The notes under the pieces are model-generated. The model was given only the letters and a program-made list of their open reading frames with translations. It was not told the DNA's origin and ran no database searches. The translations under genes and the position numbers were made by a program. DNA of 5,561 bases from Reyranella sp. (GTDB taxonomy: Bacteria > Pseudomonadota > Alphaproteobacteria > Reyranellales > Reyranellaceae): assembly GCA_030679805.1 (NCBI GenBank), contig JAUXST010000658.1:1-5561 (forward strand), written 5' to 3'. Position 1 is the stretch's first letter. Every line of letters begins with the position of its first letter. This document shows, in pieces, positions 1 to 5,561 of this stretch.

Positions 1-882
1 CACCACGGGCTGGGCCCCTGCCCCGTCCTCCAGCGCCAGATGATAACGCACCATCTGGCCGAGATAGATCGCCTCGACGACCTTGGCGGGCTTGCCCGCA
101 CCGTCGGCCGACAGGCGCACCCGCTCGGGCCGGACCAGCCCGCGCCGGCCGTCCGGCATGCCGACGAAGTTGGCGATTCCCAGGAATTCCGCGACGAAGC
201 GGTTGGCGGGCTTGAGATAGGCCTCGGCCGGCGTCGCCACCTGCTGCGTACGGCCCTTGTCGAGCACCATGATGCGGTCGGACAGCGACAGCGCCTCTTC
301 CTGGTCGTGCGTGACCAGGAGTGTCGTGACGCCGAGCGTCCGCTGAAGCTGCTTCAGCTCGACCTGCAGCTCCTCGCGCAGCTTGCGATCGAGCGCGCCC
401 AGCGGCTCGTCGAGCAGAAGAATGTCGGGCTTGAACACGACGGCACGCGCCAGCGCCACGCGCTGCTGCTGCCCCCCCGAGAGCTGCGAGGGGCGCCGGT
501 CGCCCAAACCGTCGAGACGCACCAGCTTCAACGCCTCCTCTGCCTGCGCCGCGGCCTCGGCGCCACGGATGCCGCGGACGCCCAGGGGAAACATGACGTT
601 TTCCAGCGCCGTCATGTGCGGGAACAGGGCATAGGACTGGAACACCAGGCCGATATTGCGCTCCTGCGCCGTGGCGTTGGTGACGTCGCGCCCGCCGATG
701 AAGATGCGGCCCGAGGTCGGGCGGTTGAGGCCCGCGATCAGCGACAGCAGCGTCGTCTTGCCCGAGCCGCTCGGCCCCAGGATGGTAACGAACTCGCCCT
801 GCGTGACGGAGAGGTTGACAGCGTCGGCCGCCGCGAAGGTGCCGTAACGCTTGGTCACTTCCTCGAGGCGGATGTCCGACAT
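1..882 (-). CDS. PotA-like ABC transporter ATP-binding protein (3' end beyond window)
   Basis: This is the cytoplasmic ATPase of an ABC importer of the spermidine/putrescine/iron type (PotA/FbpC group), which powers substrate uptake through a membrane permease pair. From the ATG at 882, 294 codons are visible with no stop, so the gene continues past position 1; family members are usually about 330-370 residues. Visible motifs in order are Walker A GPSGSGKTT (residues 36-44), Q-loop Q82, signature LSGGQQQ (134-140), Walker B ILLLDEP (154-160), D-loop ALD (163-165) and switch histidine H192. From about residue 245 (VRPERVRLS) the chain enters the C-terminal TOBE-like regulatory domain. The start is set by the family N-terminus and by its position immediately after the upstream TGA; no good ribosome binding site precedes it, which suggests translational coupling to the aminotransferase. 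The transported substrate is unknown; the linked aminotransferase suggests an amine or amino acid (inference). Confidence 0.95.
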   Translation of the reverse strand, partial: MSDIRLEEVTKRYGTFAAADAVNLSVTQGEFVTILGPSGSGKTTLLSLIAGLNRPTSGRIFIGGRDVTNATAQERNIGLVFQSYALFPHMTALENVMFPLGVRGIRGAEAAAQAEEALKLVRLDGLGDRRPSQLSGGQQQRVALARAVVFKPDILLLDEPLGALDRKLREELQVELKQLQRTLGVTTLLVTHDQEEALSLSDRIMVLDKGRTQQVATPAEAYLKPANRFVAEFLGIANFVGMPDGRRGLVRPERVRLSADGAGKPAKVVEAIYLGQMVRYHLALEDGAGAQPVV

Positions 883-2193
883 TCAGTGCTGCACCAGCCG
901 GGCCATCGCGCGATCGGCGGCAGCCAGCGTCTCGTCGATGATGGCGTCATCATGCGCCGCCGAGAGGAACCAGGTCGTGCGCTGATTGACGCGGATGCCC
1001 TCTTCCTGCAGCGCCCGGTGGAAGGCGAGCGCCGTGTCGCGATCGCAGGCCATGGACTCGCGGTAGTTCCGCGGCGGCGCCGCACGCGAGAAGAAGGTCT
1101 GGAAAATGGTCGGGAAGCCTTGCACGAGGACCGGCAGCTTGTGCCGCGCGCCGAGCGAACTCAAGCCCTGCATCAGACGGCTGCCGCGCTGCTCCATCAG
1201 GCGATAGAGCGCCCCGCCGTCGCGTTCCAGCTCGTCCAGCGCCGCGAGCGCCGCGGCCATGCTCTGGACGTTGCCATTGTAGGTGCCGCCATGCATCACG
1301 CCGCGGTCGAGCAGCGTATCCATGACATCGCGCCGGCCCGCCACCAGGGCCAGGGGAAAGCCGGCCGCGACGGCCTTGGCGTAGATCGACAGGTCGGCCT
1401 TGGCCCCGAAGCGCGCCTGCGCGCCGCCCAGCCCGACGCGAAATCCGGTGATGACCTCGTCGCAGATAAAGAGCGCGCCTTCGGCGCGGCAGAGCTCGGC
1501 CACACCAGCGAGATATCCCTCATGCGGCAGGATCGCGCCGCCGTTCACCATCACCGGCTCCATGATCACGGCCGCGATCTGCCGGGGATGCAGGTCGAAG
1601 GCGCGCCGCAGCGCCGCCAGGTCGTTCCATCCGGCAACGACGGTATCCTCGAGGACGCTGGGCGCCATGCCGGGCGATCCCGCGACCGGCACGGGCGCGT
1701 CGGCCGGTCCGGCCTCGTTCAGCGACGGCTTGGTGCTGATGAAGGCCTGGTCGCTCCAGCCGTGGTAGTGGCCCTCGCACTTAATGATCTTGACCCGGCC
1801 GGTGAAGGCCCGCGCGAGCCGCATGGCCATCAGCACCGCCTCGGTGCCCGAGGTGGCGAAGCGCACGACCTCGGCGCTGGGCAGCAGCCGGTTCAGCCGC
1901 TCGGCCAGCTCGGTTTCGCGCGGATGCTGGCCGGCGAAGACCTGCCCCTCGGCGAGCGAGCGCGCCACGGCATCGATCACCGGCTTGGGCGCATGCCCCA
2001 GGATCGCCGGGCCATTGCCGAGCACGTAGTCGATATGGACGTTGCCGTCGACGTCATGGAGCCGTGCGCCCTCGCCGCGCTCGAAGAACAGCGGAACGGG
2101 TGTGCTGGCATAGCGCACGTTGCTGCTGACGCCACCCGCCAGATGGGCCTTGGTGCGCTCGTAGAGCGCGATCGATTTTGCGTAGCTGCGCAT
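883..2193 (-). CDS. Class III PLP aminotransferase, glutamate-1-semialdehyde aminomutase-like
   Basis: A 436-residue pyridoxal-phosphate enzyme of fold type I, aminotransferase class III, at full family length. Visible landmarks are the HemL-like N-terminus (LYERTKAHLAGGVSSNVR, 10-27), SGTEA (115-119) for cofactor phosphate binding, GHYHG (141-145), MEPV (211-214), CDEV with D245 contacting the pyridine nitrogen, the likely Schiff-base lysine K273 in YAKAVAAGFPL, and HGGTYNGN (301-308). Motifs around K273 differ from true HemL (normally GKIIGGG), and the gene is linked to a transporter ATPase and a GntR regulator. A catabolic omega- or amino-acid transaminase is therefore more likely than tetrapyrrole synthesis (inference). 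The frame is open upstream to 2394, but that extension runs through the intergenic operators and matches nothing in the family. The ATG at 2193 has GGTGGGG three bases upstream and gives the expected N-terminus. It is the first gene of its operon. The substrate is not determinable. Confidence 0.92.
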   Translation of the reverse strand: MRSYAKSIALYERTKAHLAGGVSSNVRYASTPVPLFFERGEGARLHDVDGNVHIDYVLGNGPAILGHAPKPVIDAVARSLAEGQVFAGQHPRETELAERLNRLLPSAEVVRFATSGTEAVLMAMRLARAFTGRVKIIKCEGHYHGWSDQAFISTKPSLNEAGPADAPVPVAGSPGMAPSVLEDTVVAGWNDLAALRRAFDLHPRQIAAVIMEPVMVNGGAILPHEGYLAGVAELCRAEGALFICDEVITGFRVGLGGAQARFGAKADLSIYAKAVAAGFPLALVAGRRDVMDTLLDRGVMHGGTYNGNVQSMAAALAALDELERDGGALYRLMEQRGSRLMQGLSSLGARHKLPVLVQGFPTIFQTFFSRAAPPRNYRESMACDRDTALAFHRALQEEGIRVNQRTTWFLSAAHDDAIIDETLAAADRAMARLVQH

Positions 2194-2252
2194 GGTCCCC
2201 ACCCAGCAAGAACAGTGCCTGCACCGATGTGGCCTGCCCGCGGGTATCCACC

Positions 2253-2268
2253 ATCTGTGATCACAAAT
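2253..2268. promoter_or_regulatory. Candidate GntR operator, copy 1 (proximal to the minus-strand operon)
   Basis: The perfect 10-bp palindrome TGTGATCACA occupies 2256-2265; with one mismatched pair the symmetry extends to 16 bp (2253-2268). It shares the 14-base string TGTGATCACAAATT with copy 2 in the same orientation. The GT...AC dyad resembles operators of the FadR/VanR group of GntR regulators, and a GntR gene begins 89 bp away. It lies 60 bp upstream of the minus-strand aminotransferase start codon, so it is well placed to control that operon. Binding is inferred, not shown. Confidence 0.7.
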
Positions 2269-2277
2269 TTCGCGGCG

Positions 2278-2307
2278 AGAGTAGCCCGCCGAGGAAGATT
2301 GGAGCAA
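2278..2307 (-). promoter_or_regulatory. Possible promoter of the aminotransferase-ABC operon
   Basis: Read on the minus strand, TTGCTC (2307-2302) and TACTCT (2283-2278) are separated by 18 bp and could be -35 and -10 elements. Transcription would then start near 2271 with a leader of roughly 78 bases. Both matches are weak. The placement between the two palindromes, with copy 1 just downstream of the predicted start, would suit repression, but this is only a tentative call. Confidence 0.25.
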
Positions 2308-2313
2308 TGCATT

Positions 2314-2327
2314 TTTGTGATCACAAA
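2314..2327. promoter_or_regulatory. Candidate GntR operator, copy 2 (proximal to the regulator gene)
   Basis: TTTGTGATCACAAA is a perfect 14-bp palindrome. Its centre is exactly 60 bp from that of copy 1. It covers the place where a -35 element would sit for the TATAGT -10 hexamer at 2343-2348, so binding here would be expected to block the regulator's own promoter (autoregulation, inference). The core looks like two fused CRP half-sites but lacks the six-base spacer of CRP sites. Confidence 0.75.
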
Positions 2328-2342
2328 TTGACGGTGTCGGGC

Positions 2343-2348
2343 TATAGT
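2343..2348 (+). promoter_or_regulatory. -10 element of the GntR regulator promoter
   Basis: TATAGT is a close match to the TATAAT consensus, and the ATG of the regulator gene follows after only 8 bases. The transcription start would fall at or within a few bases of the start codon, implying a leaderless or nearly leaderless mRNA. No good -35 hexamer is seen 16-18 bp upstream; that stretch is occupied by operator copy 2. TTGACG at 2328-2333 is too close to serve as a -35 for this -10. Confidence 0.5.
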
Positions 2349-2356
2349 CCCCACCG

Positions 2357-3139
2357 ATGCGATCCTCCGTCCCCGCCGAGTTCCCGGCCGACACGTCCCT
2401 GCGCTCGCAAGTCTACGATTCGCTGCGGGACGCGCTCACCGCCGGCAGGTTCGTTCCCGGCCAAAAGCTCACGTTGCGCTTCCTTGCCAAGGCGCTGGGC
2501 GTCAGCCTGATGCCGGTGCGGGAAGCGCTCCGGCGCCTGGTCGCCGAGGGCGCCTTCGAAATGCGCCCCAACCGGTCGGTCCGCGTGCCACTCATGACGC
2601 AGGCCAAGATCCTCGAGCTGCGCGACATCAGGATGGCGGTCGAGGGGCTGGCGGTGGGAAAGGCCGCCGCGCTGGCCACCCGCGAGCAGATCGCAGGGTT
2701 GCGCCGCATCGCCCTCGAGATCGTCGCCGCCCGCGAACTGGGCGATAGTGTCACGGACCGCAAGAAGATCCGCGAGTATCACTTCGCACTCTATGCGATC
2801 GCCGACCAGCCGACGCTGCTGCGGGTGATCGAGGGGCTATGGCTCCAGACCGGCCCCTACATGAACCTGCTCTATCCCGGGTTCGTGAGTTCGCCGCGCG
2901 GGCCGGAAGGCCGCGCCCGCCTAATCCGGGCCCTGCAGGCCCATGACGCCGCCACCGCCCGCCGCGAAATCGAGCGCGACATCGGCGATGCACTCACCTA
3001 CGTCGCCGATCTCGCCGACTCAGCCGGCAATATCGCGCCCGCCTCGCCAATCGCCGCGAAACGCAAGCGGCAGCCGTCGAAGGCACTTCCTGCCAGACCG
3101 CGCGGCGCCGCACTTTTCCAACGTGCCGAAAGACTTTAG
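2357..3139 (+). CDS. GntR-family transcriptional regulator, FCD (FadR/VanR) subfamily
   Basis: A 260-residue cytoplasmic DNA-binding protein. Residues about 14-78 form the GntR winged helix-turn-helix: SLRSQVYDSLRDALTAG, then the recognition region LAKALGVSLMPVREALRRL (43-61), then a wing ending near RSVRVP (73-78). Residues about 85-215 form an all-helical FCD ligand-binding domain. Of the four usual FCD metal ligands (Asp-x3-His, His, His) only H142 is evident; I138, R186 and D208 appear at the other positions, so metal-dependent ligand binding is doubtful. Residues 227-260 are a basic, probably disordered tail. The ATG at 2357 is the first start after an in-frame TAG at 2345-2347. It has no Shine-Dalgarno sequence, consistent with a leaderless message. 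The gene lies between twin palindromic operators and a class IV aminotransferase gene, and probably regulates both flanking operons. The effector is unknown. Confidence 0.93.
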   Translation: MRSSVPAEFPADTSLRSQVYDSLRDALTAGRFVPGQKLTLRFLAKALGVSLMPVREALRRLVAEGAFEMRPNRSVRVPLMTQAKILELRDIRMAVEGLAVGKAAALATREQIAGLRRIALEIVAARELGDSVTDRKKIREYHFALYAIADQPTLLRVIEGLWLQTGPYMNLLYPGFVSSPRGPEGRARLIRALQAHDAATARREIERDIGDALTYVADLADSAGNIAPASPIAAKRKRQPSKALPARPRGAALFQRAERL

Positions 3140-3150
3140 TTTTCAGGATC

Positions 3151-3157
3151 AAGGAGG
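3151..3157 (+). promoter_or_regulatory. Strong ribosome binding site for the class IV aminotransferase
   Basis: AAGGAGG lies five bases before the ATG at 3163 and fixes this start. It contrasts with the regulator gene just upstream, which has none. If both genes are on one mRNA, the enzyme should be translated much more efficiently than the regulator. Confidence 0.85.
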
Positions 3158-3162
3158 ACGTC

Positions 3163-4092
3163 ATGGCCCAGCAGCTCAGCAATCAACGCATCGCCTGGTT
3201 CAACGGCAAGTTCGTGCCGGAGAACGAGGTGATGATCCCGTTCCGCGACCGCAGCTGGAAGTACGGCGATGGCGCCTTCGACATGACGCGCACCTTCAAC
3301 GGCCAGCCGTTCCGTCTGAAGGAGCACATCGATCGGTTCTACCGTTCGCTGCGCTACCTGCAGATCGATCCGGGCCTCTCCCCCAAGGAGATGGTGGCGC
3401 ACAGCGAGGAGGTCGTGGCGCGCAACGAGCACCTGCGTGCGGAGGTCGGCGACTGGTGGCTGGGCCAACGCGTCAGCCGCGGCGTCGATGCCGTGGGCGA
3501 CGAGGGCTGGGAGCACACCGGTCCCAACGTCGTGATCGAGATGACACCACTGCCGTTCGCCAAGCGCGCCAAGCAGTATCGCGACGGCGCTGACGTGATG
3601 ACCACGACGGCGCGCCGCATCGCGCCCTCGATGCTGTCGCCACGCGCCAAGACGCACAACTATCTCAACATGATCATGGCCGAGAAGCCGGTGAAGGCGC
3701 TCAACCCCGACGCCTGGGCGCTGCTGCTCGACGAGAACGGTAACCTGGCCGAGGGCATGGGCAGCAACATCTTCATCGTCCGCGAGGGCCAGCTCTTCAC
3801 CCCGTCGGAACGCTACGTCTTGCCGGGCGTCAGCCGCCAGATGACCATCGACATGGCCAAGCAGCTCGGCATCGCCTGCACGGCCTGCGACATCGACCTG
3901 TTCGACGCGGCCAACGCCGAGGAGATGTTCCTGACCTCGACCAGCCTCTGCATCCTGCCGGTGAAGAGTTTCAACGGCGCGCCGGTCGCCGACGGCAAGA
4001 CGCCGGGCTCGATCACCAAGAAGCTGATCGACGCCTATTCCAAGAGCGTCGGCTGCGATTTTGTGGCCCAGTACCTCAAGTTCCTGCAGTAG
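3163..4092 (+). CDS. Class IV (fold type IV) PLP-dependent aminotransferase
   Basis: A 309-residue cytosolic PLP enzyme of the branched-chain / D-amino-acid aminotransferase superfamily, at normal family length. Visible landmarks are DRSWKYGDGAFDMTR (29-43), R57 in HIDRFYRSL for cofactor phosphate, RVSRG (103-107), the catalytic lysine K163 in RAKTHNYLN, E197 in LAEGMGSNIF contacting the pyridine nitrogen, VLPGVSRQ (219-226), and FLTSTSLCILPV (256-267) lining the phosphate and substrate region. These motifs mix features of branched-chain, D-alanine-type and (R)-amine transaminases, so the substrate cannot be assigned and I give no ilvE or dat symbol. A 23-bp gap separates it from the regulator gene, so the two probably form one operon. 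It ends just before a GC-rich hairpin. Divergent linkage to a class III aminotransferase and an ABC ATPase suggests a shared amine or amino-acid pathway (inference). Confidence 0.93.
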   Translation: MAQQLSNQRIAWFNGKFVPENEVMIPFRDRSWKYGDGAFDMTRTFNGQPFRLKEHIDRFYRSLRYLQIDPGLSPKEMVAHSEEVVARNEHLRAEVGDWWLGQRVSRGVDAVGDEGWEHTGPNVVIEMTPLPFAKRAKQYRDGADVMTTTARRIAPSMLSPRAKTHNYLNMIMAEKPVKALNPDAWALLLDENGNLAEGMGSNIFIVREGQLFTPSERYVLPGVSRQMTIDMAKQLGIACTACDIDLFDAANAEEMFLTSTSLCILPVKSFNGAPVADGKTPGSITKKLIDAYSKSVGCDFVAQYLKFLQ

Positions 4093-4102
4093 CGGGCAGC
4101 CC

Positions 4103-4131
4103 CCCCCTCCGCCGCCTGGCGGCAGAGGGGG
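4103..4131 (+). terminator. GC-rich hairpin after the class IV aminotransferase
   Basis: CCCCCTC (4103-4109) pairs with GAGGGGG (4125-4131), and GCCGC (4111-4115) pairs with GCGGC (4119-4123), with one C/A mismatch between the stems and a CTG loop. That makes 12 base pairs starting 10 bases after the TAG. No T-run follows, so it is not a canonical intrinsic terminator. It could act as a 3'-end stabilising stem or as a weak terminator. Confidence 0.5.
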
Positions 4132-4242
4132 CGACTCCGGCCTGCAAAGGGCGTAGACTTCTTGCTTGTGGTAGATCGCGGCAACGTCGTGATCGAACTA
4201 TCTTGATCATGTACCGGCTCGCGACCTTCGAACGCTTCGTTC

Positions 4243-4250
4243 AGGAGGAG
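4243..4250 (+). promoter_or_regulatory. Ribosome binding site that decides the DUF2189 gene start
   Basis: AGGAGGAG ends six bases before the ATG at 4257. Possible in-frame starts further upstream (TTG at 4203, ATG at 4209) have no such site, so the ATG at 4257 is preferred. Confidence 0.85.
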
Positions 4251-4256
4251 GCAGTC

Positions 4257-5129
4257 ATGGCCGTGCAGGACCACGTTCGGAATCCTTTGGAATGGGCTTG
4301 GGATCATCTCAAGCAAACCGGCCACGCCGTCGAGGCGACCGCCCACACTATGGAAGGCACCTGGGAGGACCGAGACGCCGCACCACCCAAGGTGCGCCGC
4401 ATCGGCGCCGCCGACATCGGCGATGCACTGGCCAAAGGATTTAGAGATTTCGGCGCGTGCCGGACGGACGTCGTCTTCCTCTGCCTGCTCTATCCCCTCG
4501 CCGGCCTGATCATCTCACGCATGGCCTTCGACTACGGCATGCTGGCGCTGGTGTTCCCGCTGATCGCGGGCTTCGCTCTCATCGCCCCGCTGTTCGGCGT
4601 CGGCCTCTACGAGATGAGCCGGCGACGCGAACAAAGCCTCGAGACCGGATGGGCCGATGCCTTCGGCGTCGTGCGCTCGCCCGCGATCGGCGCCATCCTG
4701 GTGATGGGCCTGCTGCTGCTGGCGCTGTTCTGCCTGTGGCTGTTCGCCGCCAACTTCATCTACACGATGACCCTGGGACCAGATGCGCCAGTGTCGGCCA
4801 CCGCCTTTGCCCGCGATGCGCTCACGACGCCGCAGGGCTGGACGATGATCGTGGTCGGCGTGGGCGTGGGCTTCCTCTTCGCCCTCGTGGCACTGGTGAT
4901 CAGCGTGGTCTCGTTCCCACTGCTGCTCGACCGCAACGTCGGCGTCGGCACCGCCATCGCCACCTCGGTCCAGGCGGTGCGCACCAATCCCGGCCCGATG
5001 GCGATGTGGGGGCTGGTCATCGCCGCCAGCCTCGTGATCGGCGCCATTCCCCTGCTGGTGGGCCTTGCCGTCGTCCTGCCGGTGCTCGGACACGCGACCT
5101 GGCACCTCTACCGCAAGGTGGTGGCGTAA
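4257..5129 (+). CDS. DUF2189 family integral membrane protein
   Basis: A 290-residue inner-membrane protein of unknown function. The first 70 residues are soluble and partly amphipathic (WAWDHLKQTGHAVEATAH). Hydrophobic segments follow at about 72-90, 93-118, 142-170, 195-222 and 248-280; the last is long and contains two prolines, so it may form two spans. The C-terminal pattern FPLLLDRNVG (220-229), then NPGPMAMWGL (244-253), then VLPVLGHATWHLYRK (273-287) is what I recognise as typical of DUF2189, a family common in alphaproteobacteria. There is no signal peptide and no catalytic motif. The start is set by a strong ribosome binding site. Between the preceding hairpin and this gene (4132-4242) I find only a possible -10 (TATCTT, 4199-4204) and no convincing -35. 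The gene converges on the carboxylase gene with 6 bp between stop codons; no functional link is evident. Confidence 0.9.
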   Translation: MAVQDHVRNPLEWAWDHLKQTGHAVEATAHTMEGTWEDRDAAPPKVRRIGAADIGDALAKGFRDFGACRTDVVFLCLLYPLAGLIISRMAFDYGMLALVFPLIAGFALIAPLFGVGLYEMSRRREQSLETGWADAFGVVRSPAIGAILVMGLLLLALFCLWLFAANFIYTMTLGPDAPVSATAFARDALTTPQGWTMIVVGVGVGFLFALVALVISVVSFPLLLDRNVGVGTAIATSVQAVRTNPGPMAMWGLVIAASLVIGAIPLLVGLAVVLPVLGHATWHLYRKVVA

Positions 5130-5135
5130 CGACTC

Positions 5136-5561
5136 TCAGCTGGCGTCGAACTCCACAAGTTCGGCGCCTTCGTTCACCTGCTCGCCCACAGCATAGCGCA
5201 CGCTCTTGATGGTGCCGTCGGCGGGGGCCACTAGTGTGTGCTCCATCTTCATCGCCTCGAGCACCAGCAGAGGCTGGCCCTTGCTCACCACGTCGCCGGC
5301 CTTGACCTTCAGGTCGATGATCTTGCCCGGCAGCGGCGCCCGCACCGTGGCTTCCGCGGCACCTGCGGCCTCATACATCGAGAGGTCGAGAGGATCGACG
5401 AGGCGCAGTCTCCGGCTGCGGCCGTCGGCGAACAGGGTGTAGTCGACGCCACCGTCGATCGCGATGCGCCGGACCACCGTCGCTACGAACGTGTCTCCGC
5501 CGAGACCGATCGCCAGCTTGCCATCGTCGGGGCGCGGCACGCGCGCCTCCAGCGCACCACC
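5136..5561 (-). CDS. Biotin-dependent acyl-CoA carboxylase alpha subunit, C-terminal part (MccA-like; 5' end beyond window)
   Basis: Only the last 141 codons are visible; the frame is open to the right edge, so this is the end of a larger gene (alpha subunits are usually about 650-670 residues). The final 70 residues form a biotin carboxyl carrier domain: APLPGKI, then the biotinylation motif EAMKMEHT, with the target lysine 36 residues before the C-terminus, then APADGTI and the closing VGEQVNEGAELVEF strand. The preceding 70 residues match the beta-rich linker (BT) region seen between the biotin carboxylase and carrier domains. EAMKMEHT favours a methylcrotonyl-CoA carboxylase-type subunit (leucine degradation) over propionyl-CoA carboxylase, which commonly has EAMKMQN; substrate specificity also depends on the unseen beta subunit. 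A GTG codon at 5540 could be mistaken for a start, but the frame continues upstream as coding sequence and a stand-alone carrier protein is unlikely. Confidence 0.9.
   Translation of the reverse strand, partial: GGALEARVPRPDDGKLAIGLGGDTFVATVVRRIAIDGGVDYTLFADGRSRRLRLVDPLDLSMYEAAGAAEATVRAPLPGKIIDLKVKAGDVVSKGQPLLVLEAMKMEHTLVAPADGTIKSVRYAVGEQVNEGAELVEFDAS

Noticed and set aside
883..2193. Naming the class III aminotransferase hemL
   Set aside because: Overall similarity to the aminomutase is visible, but the sequence around the catalytic lysine diverges from HemL and the neighbours are a transporter and a GntR regulator rather than tetrapyrrole genes.
2256..2265. CRP/FNR-type site (TGTGA...TCACA)
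   Set aside because: CRP sites have about six bases between the TGTGA and TCACA half-sites; here the halves are fused. The adjacent GntR gene is a better explanation.
40..2331. A 763-codon open frame on the plus strand antisense to the ABC ATPase and aminotransferase genes
   Set aside because: It is the mirror of two clearly coding minus-strand genes in G+C-rich DNA. Its product is low-complexity Arg/Ala/Gly/Glu-rich sequence with no recognisable motif, and it runs through the operators.
2194..2394. A 67-codon N-terminal extension of the class III aminotransferase
   Set aside because: It would translate the divergent promoter and operator region, has no similarity to the family N-terminus, and the ATG at 2193 has a better-placed ribosome binding site.
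4457..5209. A 250-codon plus-strand open frame overlapping the DUF2189 gene
   Set aside because: It is an Arg/Pro-rich shadow in another frame of a clear membrane-protein gene, and it crosses that gene's stop into the opposing carboxylase gene.
5136..5540. A stand-alone 134-residue biotin carrier protein starting at GTG 5540
   Set aside because: The frame stays open to the window edge, no ribosome binding site is seen, and the upstream residues look like the linker domain of a full-length alpha subunit.

Overview
The window is about two-thirds G+C and densely packed with genes. Gene types, codon choice and strong AGGAGG ribosome binding sites suggest an alphaproteobacterial chromosome (inference; no taxonomic marker gene is present). 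There are six protein-coding genes, two of them cut by the window edges. I see no RNA gene, mobile element, CRISPR array or phage gene.

Left part (1-2193, minus strand): a class III aminotransferase of the glutamate-1-semialdehyde aminomutase type is followed, with its TGA directly abutting the next ATG, by a PotA-like ABC-transporter ATPase that runs off the left edge. They look like one transcription unit; permease and binding-protein genes may lie beyond position 1.

Centre (2194-4131): a 163-bp intergenic region separates this unit from a divergent plus-strand pair, a GntR/FCD-family regulator and a class IV (fold type IV) PLP aminotransferase. The region carries two near-identical palindromes, TGTGATCACA cores whose centres are exactly 60 bp apart. 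They are the obvious candidate operators for the regulator. One of them lies where the -35 region of the regulator's own promoter should be. The layout suggests that one regulator controls both its own operon and the divergent aminotransferase/transporter operon, a probable uptake-and-transamination module for an amine or amino acid. The substrate cannot be read from sequence. A GC-rich hairpin follows the class IV aminotransferase.

Right part (4132-5561): a DUF2189 multi-pass membrane protein on the plus strand converges, with 6 bp between stop codons, on the C-terminal end of a biotin-dependent acyl-CoA carboxylase alpha subunit (MccA-like) on the minus strand. These two genes show no clear link to the aminotransferase module.

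The most notable points are the twin operators, the probable leaderless regulator mRNA, and the eroded metal site in the FCD domain. None of this amounts to a clearly new system; it is a well-formed but substrate-unknown catabolic locus.
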